A stretch of DNA of 64,000 bases from Castellaniella defragrans (GTDB taxonomy: Bacteria; Pseudomonadota; Gammaproteobacteria; Burkholderiales; Burkholderiaceae_B): positions 62,001-126,000 of the forward strand of contig NZ_JACHIB010000011.1 of the NCBI RefSeq assembly GCF_014203015.1. The letters are read 5' to 3'. Numbering within the stretch: the stretch's first letter is position 1; every line of letters begins with the position of its first letter. The position numbers were made by a program, and so were the translations under genes. The notes below the pieces were generated by a model. The model saw only the letters and a list, made by a program, of their open reading frames with translations. It made no database searches and was not told where the DNA came from. Positions 29,679 to 36,023 of this stretch are shown here, in pieces.

Positions 29679-31744
29679 GCGTCCTGATCCAGCTCGACGG
29701 CATCGGCCGGTCCTACGGCGCCGCCGCCGGCGCGCCGCCCGCCCGGGCGCTGAGCGACGTGTCCCTGTCCATCCGGGAAGGCGAATACGTCGCCATCGTC
29801 GGCGCCTCCGGCTCGGGGAAATCCACGCTGATGCACATCCTGGGCTGCCTGGACCGGCCCGACAGCGGCACCTACCGCTTCGAGGGCCGCGACGTCGCGG
29901 CCCTGCCGCCCGACGAACGCGCGCGGCTGCGGCGCGAGGCCTTCGGCTTCGTGTTCCAGGGCTACCACCTGATTCCGACCGACAGCGCGCTGGAAAACGC
30001 CGCGCTGCCGGCCCTCTACGCCGGCGAGGCGCGCGCGGACCGCGAACGGCGGGCGGCCGCGCTGCTGGAGCGCCTGGGCATGGGCGGGCGGCTGGCGCAC
30101 CGGCCGGCCCAGCTCTCCGGCGGCCAGCAGCAGCGCGTGTCGATCGCGCGCGCCCTGGCCAACGGCGGGCGCGTCATCCTGGCCGACGAGCCCACGGGCG
30201 CCCTGGACACGCACAGCGGCGCCGAGGTCATGGCCCTGTTCGACGAGCTGTCCGCCCGGGGCCACACCCTCATCCTCATCACCCACGATCCGCAGGTGGC
30301 CGCCCGCGCCCGGCGCGTCATCGAGATCCGCGACGGGCGCGTGGTCGCCGACCGGCCCGCCGCAGGAGCCGCCGTGCCGGAAGCCGCGCCGGAAGCCGCG
30401 CCGGAGGTGGCGTCCGCATCGGCTCCCGCGCGCGTGTCCTCGCCGGCCTCGGTGGCGGCGGACGCCGGCCCTTATCCCCGCGCCGGGACGCGCCCCGTGG
30501 ACACAGGGGGCAGGGGCGGGAAGGACGGGCGGCTCCGCCCCGGCCACGCCCCCGCAGCCTCCGCCCTGGCCGAGGCCTGGCGCGCCGCCTGGCGGTCGAT
30601 GGCGCTCAACCGCGTGCGCACCGCCCTGACCCTGCTGGGCATCGTCGCCGGCGTCGCCTCGGTCATCGTCATGCTCGCCATCGGCCGCGGCGCCAAGGAG
30701 GAGGTGGTGCGCCAGATGGGCGCCCTGGGCGCCGCCATCCTGTACGTCAGCGGTGGCGTCGCGCCCGAGGGCGGCGTGGAGGGCGTCGTCACTCTGGACG
30801 ATCTGGCGGCGGTCGCCGAACTGCCCGGGATCGCGCGCGTCATGCCGGTCATCGGCAATCCGGTCATGCTGCGCCACGGCGCGCACGCGCGGCCCGCCTA
30901 CGTCGTCGCCAGCACGGCCGACCTGCCGGCCATCCATCGCTGGCCGGTCGCCCAGGGGCGCTTCCACATCGCCGCCGAGAACCGTGAACTGGCGCCCGTG
31001 GTGGTGCTGGGCAGCCGCCTGCGGGAACGGCTGCTGCCCGACGTGGCCGACCCCATCGGCCAGCTCGTGCTGATCGACACCACGCCCTTCGAGGTGATCG
31101 GCGTCATGCGCGCCAAGGGCGCCGAATCGGGATCGGCGAGCTACGACGACCAGGCCTTCATTCCCTTCGACACGGGGCGCGCGCGCGTCTTCACCGCCAT
31201 CGCCGAGCCCGAGTACGCCGTCGTCGAGGCGCGCTCGCCGCAGCACGCGGTCGCGGCCGAGGCGGCCATGCGCGACCTGCTGCGCATGCGCCACGGCCGC
31301 GAGAGCTTCGGCATCAGCAATGCGGCGGCCAAGCTGCAGGCCGCCGCCGAATCGCGCAATGCCATGACCCTGATGCTGGGCCTGATCGCCGCCGTGTCCC
31401 TGCTGGTCGGCGGCATCGGCGTCATGAACGTCATGCTGATGACGGTGCGCGAACGCACGCGCGAGATCGGCATCCGCATGGCGGTCGGGGCGCGCCAGCG
31501 CGACATCCGGCGCCAGTTCCTCACCGAGGCCGCGCTGGTGTCCCTGTGCGGCGGCGCGGCCGGCGTGGCGCTGGGCCTGGGCATCGGTCTGGCCCTGCTG
31601 GCGGCGGGCGTCGAGCTGGTGTTCTCCCTGACCGCCCTCCTCGGCGCCTTCGGCTGCGCCGTCGCCACCGGCCTGGCCTCCGGCCTGATGCCGGCCCGCG
31701 CGGCGGCCCGCCTCGATCCGGTGGCCGCGCTCTCGGGTGGATAG
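29675..31744 (+). CDS. MacB-type ABC exporter (ATPase-permease fusion)
   Basis: A 689-residue type VII ABC transporter. N-terminal nucleotide-binding domain: Walker A (GASGSGKSTLMHILG), signature (LSGGQQQRVSIARAL), Walker B (VILADEPTGALD). Then an Ala/Pro/Glu-rich linker of about 70 residues (near residues 230-300, with APEAAPEA repeats), a first membrane helix, a large periplasmic MacB domain and three C-terminal helices with the FtsX motif (MLMTVRERTREIGIRMAVGA). GTG start at 29675 overlaps the macA stop. Likely siderophore exporter by context, as for PvdT. The substrate is inferred, not shown. Confidence 0.9.
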   Translation: MSVLIQLDGIGRSYGAAAGAPPARALSDVSLSIREGEYVAIVGASGSGKSTLMHILGCLDRPDSGTYRFEGRDVAALPPDERARLRREAFGFVFQGYHLIPTDSALENAALPALYAGEARADRERRAAALLERLGMGGRLAHRPAQLSGGQQQRVSIARALANGGRVILADEPTGALDTHSGAEVMALFDELSARGHTLILITHDPQVAARARRVIEIRDGRVVADRPAAGAAVPEAAPEAAPEVASASAPARVSSPASVAADAGPYPRAGTRPVDTGGRGGKDGRLRPGHAPAASALAEAWRAAWRSMALNRVRTALTLLGIVAGVASVIVMLAIGRGAKEEVVRQMGALGAAILYVSGGVAPEGGVEGVVTLDDLAAVAELPGIARVMPVIGNPVMLRHGAHARPAYVVASTADLPAIHRWPVAQGRFHIAAENRELAPVVVLGSRLRERLLPDVADPIGQLVLIDTTPFEVIGVMRAKGAESGSASYDDQAFIPFDTGRARVFTAIAEPEYAVVEARSPQHAVAAEAAMRDLLRMRHGRESFGISNAAAKLQAAAESRNAMTLMLGLIAAVSLLVGGIGVMNVMLMTVRERTREIGIRMAVGARQRDIRRQFLTEAALVSLCGGAAGVALGLGIGLALLAAGVELVFSLTALLGAFGCAVATGLASGLMPARAAARLDPVAALSGG

Positions 31745-31891
31745 GACGCAGCCCCGGTCCGGCTTCTCCGCCCCCGTCGCCCCTCGTCCGCCTGTCCGCC
31801 GCGTGCCGGAGGGAGGGCGCGGCATCGCGCTGGGACGGCCGCTTCCGTTGCAACATGGCGACGGGATTCGCACATTTCCGGACCTTCCAAT

Positions 31892-31921
31892 TTGTAAATA
31901 GGAACGGTTATCGTTTATATT
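31892..31921 (+). promoter_or_regulatory. Promoter with Fur-like sequence before the BfeA-like receptor
   Basis: TTGTAA at 31892-31897 and TATATT at 31916-31921 with an 18-base spacer form a reasonable sigma70 promoter in a sharp AT-rich patch. The spacer resembles a degenerate Fur box (about 11 of 19 matches from 31894). The start codon is 42 bases downstream, preceded by AAGGA. Confidence 0.6.
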
Positions 31922-31963
31922 CACAGGGATTTTTGACACATTGCAGCAATCCAAGGAATCCCT

Positions 31964-34252
31964 ATGTCCGCCTCCAAGGTTCAGGGCCGCGCCCTGCCGC
32001 CGCTCGGCCTGCTCATCGCGCTGGGCCTGGCCGCCGCCCCGGCCGGCGCGCAGTCGTCCGAGGGCGTCGCCCAGCTCGACCGCGTCGTCGTCAAAGCCGA
32101 ACAGGAACTGAAACAGACGCCGGGCGCGTCCACCATCACGTCCGAGGACATCCAGAAGTCCCCGCCCGCCACCGACGTGTCGGAGATCATCCGCACCATG
32201 CCGGGCGTGAACCTGACCGGCAATTCCTCCAGCGGCCAGCGCGGCAACAACCGCCAGATCGACATCCGCGGCATGGGGCCGGAAAACACCCTGATCCTGA
32301 TCGACGGCAAGCCCGTGTCCTCGCGCGGCTCGGTGCGCTTCGGCTGGCGCGGCGAACGCGACACGCGCGGCGACACCAACTGGATCCCGCCCGAGCAGAT
32401 CGAGCGCATCGAGGTCCTGCGCGGCCCCGCCGCCGCGCGCTACGGCAACGGCGCCGCCGGCGGCGTGGTGAACATCATCACCAAGCCCGTCTCGGACACG
32501 CTGAGCGGCTCCGTGTCGGTCTACGGCAACGCGCCGGCGCACAGCGACGAGGGCGCCACCGCCCGCTCCACCTTCAGCCTGTCGGGCCCGATCTCCGACA
32601 GCCTGGGTTTCCGCCTGTGGGGCAGCGCGGCGAACTTCCAGGGCGACGCGTACGACATCAACGAGGAGCACGCCTCGCCGCGCGGCGGCGGCAACAAGGG
32701 CACCTTCCCCGCCGGCCGCGAAGGCTTCAAGAACCGCGACCTGAACGGCGTGCTGAGCTGGCAGCCGGCCGCCGGCCACAAGATCGAGTTCGGCGCCGGT
32801 TACGGGCGCCAGGGCAACGTCTACGTCGGCGACACGCAGAACACCAACACCAATGCGATGGTCAAGCGCGAGCTGGGCGGCGAGACCAACCGCGTCTACC
32901 GCCAGGCCTATTCCATCACCCACACGGGCGACTGGAACGCCGACACCCACACCCTGAGCTACCTGCAGTACGAGCACACGCGCAACTCCCGCCTGCTGGA
33001 AGGCCTGGCCGGCGGCACCGAGGGCGCCTTCAACGATCCGACCAACGCGGCGGTGAAGGACGGCGGCTACGGCGACATCAATCTGCGCACGCTGACCGCC
33101 CACACCGAGCTGAGCCGGCGCCTGAACTGGGGCGGCATCGACCAGATGGGCACCTTCGGCCTGGAATGGGTGCGCCAGGACCTGGAGGACTATGCCTCCG
33201 ATCTGTCCTCGCGCAACGCCCCCAGCGCCAAGATGCCCGTGGTGCCCTTCGCCTACCAGCCCAAGATGCACGCCAACATCTATTCGGTGTTCGCCGAGGA
33301 CAACCTGTACATCGGCGAGCGCTGGACCGTGACGCCCGGCCTGCGCTTCGACCATCACAGCCTCCAGGGCAACAACTGGAGCCCGTCGCTGAACCTGTCC
33401 TACATGGTCAACGACCAATGGACGGTGAAGGCCGGCATCGCCCGCGCCTACAAGGCGCCCAATCTCTACCAGAGCAATTCCGGCTACCTGCTCTACAGCG
33501 CCGGCAACGGCTGCTGGGGCAACTCGCCGGGCGGCACGGACGGCTGCTTCCTGCTGGGAAATTCCGACCTGAAGGCGGAAACCAGCATCAACAAGGAACT
33601 GGGGATCGAATTCCGCAGCCCGGACGGCCTGGGCGCCAGCCTGACCTACTTCCACAACGACTACCGCGACAAGATCGAGGCGGGGCGCACCCCCATCGGG
33701 TCGTTCGTGGGCAGCACCAGGCTCAGGCAGAACATCTTCCAGTGGGAGAACGTGCCCCGTGCCGTCGTGCAGGGCATCGAAGGCAACCTGACCTGGCCCT
33801 TCGCCCGGGACTGGCTGTGGTCGACCAACTTCACCTACATGATCGAGTCCAAGAACAAGGAGACCGGCGAACACCTGTCCACCATTCCCGAATACACGAT
33901 CAACAGCACCCTGGACTGGTCCGTGACGCCGGCCTGGTCCCTGCGCGCCAAGGCCACCGTCTACGGCGAGCAGGAAGGCCCGAAGTACGACTACTACGGC
34001 CAGCCGCTGACGGGCAGCGCCACCGACAAGATCCCGCCCTACGCCCTGTTCGGCCTGAGCACGCAGTACAAGGTCAACAAGCACCTGCGCGTCACGGCGG
34101 GCGTGGACAACCTGTTCGACAAGCGCATCTTCCGCCGCGGCAACGCGATCGGCGTCAACATGGACAACGCCAACTACATCTACGGCGCCGGCGCCTACAC
34201 CTACAACCAGCCCGGCCGCGTCTTCTTCATGGAAGTGACCAGCTCGTTCTGA
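31964..34252 (+). CDS. Catecholate (FepA/PfeA/BfeA-type) TonB receptor
   Basis: Outer-membrane ferric-catecholate importer of 762 residues with a signal peptide (ends AAPAGAQ), a TonB-box-like start (LDRVVVKAEQELKQTPGASTIT), a plug domain (SEIIRTMPGVNLTGNSSSG, RQIDIRGMGPENTLILIDG, IERIEVLRGPAAARYGNGA) and a barrel ending in VTSSF. The plug sequence, especially the NSSSGQRGNNRQIDIRG stretch, is that of the enterobactin receptor group FepA/PfeA/BfeA. It has no STN domain, so it is a plain importer, unlike the receptor at 24829. It has its own promoter and a terminator. Confidence 0.92.
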   Translation: MSASKVQGRALPPLGLLIALGLAAAPAGAQSSEGVAQLDRVVVKAEQELKQTPGASTITSEDIQKSPPATDVSEIIRTMPGVNLTGNSSSGQRGNNRQIDIRGMGPENTLILIDGKPVSSRGSVRFGWRGERDTRGDTNWIPPEQIERIEVLRGPAAARYGNGAAGGVVNIITKPVSDTLSGSVSVYGNAPAHSDEGATARSTFSLSGPISDSLGFRLWGSAANFQGDAYDINEEHASPRGGGNKGTFPAGREGFKNRDLNGVLSWQPAAGHKIEFGAGYGRQGNVYVGDTQNTNTNAMVKRELGGETNRVYRQAYSITHTGDWNADTHTLSYLQYEHTRNSRLLEGLAGGTEGAFNDPTNAAVKDGGYGDINLRTLTAHTELSRRLNWGGIDQMGTFGLEWVRQDLEDYASDLSSRNAPSAKMPVVPFAYQPKMHANIYSVFAEDNLYIGERWTVTPGLRFDHHSLQGNNWSPSLNLSYMVNDQWTVKAGIARAYKAPNLYQSNSGYLLYSAGNGCWGNSPGGTDGCFLLGNSDLKAETSINKELGIEFRSPDGLGASLTYFHNDYRDKIEAGRTPIGSFVGSTRLRQNIFQWENVPRAVVQGIEGNLTWPFARDWLWSTNFTYMIESKNKETGEHLSTIPEYTINSTLDWSVTPAWSLRAKATVYGEQEGPKYDYYGQPLTGSATDKIPPYALFGLSTQYKVNKHLRVTAGVDNLFDKRIFRRGNAIGVNMDNANYIYGAGAYTYNQPGRVFFMEVTSSF

Positions 34253-34277
34253 CCGATCCGTCGCTGCGACCAATCAG

Positions 34278-34313
34278 TCCCGCGTTCCCTTTCCCAGGGG
34301 GCGCGGGATTTTT
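34278..34313 (+). terminator. Rho-independent terminator after the BfeA-like receptor
   Basis: Stem TCCCGCG / CGCGGGA (34278-34284 with 34302-34308), with further G-C pairing inside, followed directly by TTTTTA. It lies 25 bases past the receptor stop codon and closes the siderophore island on the right. Confidence 0.88.
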
Positions 34314-34463
34314 ACCATGTCCGGATGGCTTTGATCGGTGGTGGCAACAGGAGATGCGGAGTCGGAGGGTCGAAAATGTCCATCCGGCAGTGGATCGTGT
34401 GTGGTGAAGCCGGTATTGTGCGTCTTTGAGGCGTGTTTTGTGGATCCATCTGCGTGTCCTGTG

Positions 34464-34485
34464 ATACGTTATACGTATAACGTAT
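34464..34485. promoter_or_regulatory. 22-bp perfect palindrome: toxin-antitoxin operator
   Basis: Arm ATACGTTATAC is followed immediately by its exact complement, giving a 22-bp palindrome. It ends 13 bp before the antitoxin ATG and directly abuts an AGGAGG ribosome site (34487-34492). Such a site is expected for autoregulation by the ribbon-helix-helix antitoxin. Confidence 0.8.
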
Positions 34486-34498
34486 TAGGAGGTGCATC

Positions 34499-34765
34499 AT
34501 GCATAAGCGGATGACGATCACGCTGGACGAAGCGGTTTATGAAGGACTGTACCGGACTGTCGGGAGGCGCCATATGAGTCAATTCATCGAAGATCTTCTC
34601 AGGCCGCACGTCCTGGGTGATTCACTGGATAGCGGCTATCAGGCGATGGCGGCGGACGAGTCGCGGGAACAAGAGGCTCAGGCATGGTGCAATGGCCTGG
34701 CTGGCGATCTGGCGGACGATCAGCCGCGCCTTTCAGAGACCAAGGCCCCTCATGCGACGCGGTGA
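34499..34765 (+). CDS. Ribbon-helix-helix antitoxin (MazE-like)
   Basis: An 88-residue antitoxin partner of the MazF-type toxin encoded next. The N-terminus MHKRMTITLDEAVYEGLYRTVG and following HMSQFIEDLLRPHV form a ribbon-helix-helix DNA-binding domain; the acidic C-terminal half should wrap and inhibit the toxin. A strong AGGAGG site stands 6 bases before the ATG, and a 22-bp palindromic operator lies just upstream. It overlaps the toxin gene by 14 bases, so translation is coupled. Base composition is lower in GC than the flanking genes, in keeping with acquisition as a mobile stability module. Confidence 0.85.
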   Translation: MHKRMTITLDEAVYEGLYRTVGRRHMSQFIEDLLRPHVLGDSLDSGYQAMAADESREQEAQAWCNGLAGDLADDQPRLSETKAPHATR

Positions 34766-35078
34766 GGTCTGGTGGGTCGAATTCGATCCCGCCGTAGGTA
34801 GCGAAATTCGCAAGACCCGGCCTGCGGTCATTGTCAGCAATGATGCAGCCAACCGGCACCTGGTCCGGGTGGTCGTCGTGCCGCTGACCAGCAATGTGGC
34901 TCGCCAGTATCCAGGCGAAGCCTTGGTGACAGTGGATGGACAGGCCAGCAAGGCCATGGTCGACCAGATCATGGCGGCGGACAAATCGCGGCTCAAGAAG
35001 CAGGTCGGCAGTCTGAGCAAATCGGACTTGCTGGCGCTTGAAGACGCGATCAAGGTGCATCTGGCCTTGCCGCTTTGA
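34752..35078 (+). CDS. MazF/PemK-type mRNA endoribonuclease toxin
   Basis: A 108-residue toxin of the PemK/MazF family, which cleaves RNA at short sequences to halt growth. The signature start MRRGEVWWVEFDPAVGSEIRKTRPAVIVSND is present, with PLTSNV and the C-terminal DQIMAADKSRLKKQVGSLSKSDLLALEDAIKVHL (residues about 70-103) typical of the family. The catalytic-site residues expected in the RKTRPAV and PLTS segments are visible. The start is the ATG at 34752 inside the antitoxin end. Cleavage specificity cannot be predicted. Confidence 0.9.
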   Translation: MRRGEVWWVEFDPAVGSEIRKTRPAVIVSNDAANRHLVRVVVVPLTSNVARQYPGEALVTVDGQASKAMVDQIMAADKSRLKKQVGSLSKSDLLALEDAIKVHLALPL

Positions 35079-35081
35079 CCC

Positions 35082-35837
35082 CTAAACCGTCTTCCGCGGC
35101 CGTCCGCGCGGCGCCGGGCTGACCCGGCGGGACGCCAGGCGCCCCAGGTGCGCCAGGAATATCCTTTCCCCCAGCGCCCACTGGCCCGCCAGCGCCGCCT
35201 CGATCTGCCGGCTTTGTGATTCCCCCAGGCCGGCGGCCAGCCGGTTGCGCCAGGCCGCCTGGCGGGCGAAGGGCGTGTCGCCTTCGCGCCAGTAGTCGGG
35301 ATGGTCCGTCAGCAGCGGACGCCAGGCGGGCGCCCCCGCCATGCCGCCGGTGCCCGCGGCGCCTCCCACGCCCGCGCCGCCCAGCCCGGCGTGTTCCGCC
35401 GCCGACGACCAGGGCCACTGCGTCGCCGCGCCGACGTGGCCGGTCGAGGCCGCCAGCGACTCCAGCCAGATCATGGCCGGCAGCACCCAGCGTCCCGGCT
35501 CCAGCAGGGCGTTGCGGTAGCGTCCGGCGTACACGCGCGTGCGCAGCAGCCCCGAGCCCATGCGCCGTCCCAGCGCCTGCATCAGGCGCGACAGCGCCGC
35601 CTTGTCCCCCGGCGTGGCCAGCAGCGCGATCCGGTCCGGCAGGACGATCCAGGCATGCAGGGCCACCGCGCCGGCCTCGCCCGCCGCCGCGCGTCCGGCC
35701 TCCTCCGCCAGCCAGTCGCGGATGCGGTCCAGCGCCGCCGCCGGGGCGGGCGCGTCGGCCGGCGCCAGCGGGTGAGCGAAGCGGGCCTGGATCAACTGAG
35801 GGATGCGGGGAGCGTAGAGGCGGGGCAATCGAGCCAT
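35082..35837 (-). CDS. Degenerate RAYT-like (REP-associated transposase) protein
   Basis: A 251-residue protein with the overall layout of the TnpREP/RAYT branch of IS200/IS605 transposases: start MARLPRLYAPRIPQLIQARF, a central HAWIVLPDRIALLATP where RAYTs have HA-x-x-x-MPNHxHLL, then QWPWSSAAEHAG and a basic C-terminus with RGRPRK. Both His of the HUH motif are replaced (R and A), and the expected catalytic Tyr position in the helix before LE is Trp (IWLES). The frame is intact, so it may be kept for a non-transposase role. It is convergent with the toxin gene (3 bases apart) and divergent from fadJ-like across a shared operator. Confidence 0.65.
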   Translation of the reverse strand: MARLPRLYAPRIPQLIQARFAHPLAPADAPAPAAALDRIRDWLAEEAGRAAAGEAGAVALHAWIVLPDRIALLATPGDKAALSRLMQALGRRMGSGLLRTRVYAGRYRNALLEPGRWVLPAMIWLESLAASTGHVGAATQWPWSSAAEHAGLGGAGVGGAAGTGGMAGAPAWRPLLTDHPDYWREGDTPFARQAAWRNRLAAGLGESQSRQIEAALAGQWALGERIFLAHLGRLASRRVSPAPRGRPRKTV

Positions 35838-35854
35838 GGTGCGGGGACATCTTT

Positions 35855-35878
35855 AAATTCAAACGATTGTTTGAATTT
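35855..35878. promoter_or_regulatory. PsrA/FadR-type fatty-acid operator
   Basis: Perfect 10-bp inverted repeat AAATTCAAAC and its complement, with the 4-base spacer GATT. The core CAAAC-N4-GTTTG fits the motif bound by TetR-family fatty-acid regulators such as PsrA in Pseudomonas, which control beta-oxidation genes. It lies 18 bp from the RAYT-like start and 146 bp before the fadJ-type start, so it could regulate either divergent gene. Confidence 0.75.
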
Positions 35879-36023
35879 TCATCGCAAATCAGCGACAATC
35901 AAAAAATCGGCCCGGGAAGGCTCTGAAGCAGTCCGCCCGCGGCGCGCAGGAACCGGGTGAATCCGTCCGGCGCGCATCCAGACCCCAAGGCCGGCCCATT
36001 AAAACCAGCGAGGACACAATATC

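Noticed and set aside
29513-34273. A 1586-codon open frame on the minus strand
   Set aside because: It is antisense to macB and the catecholate receptor, which show complete family signatures.
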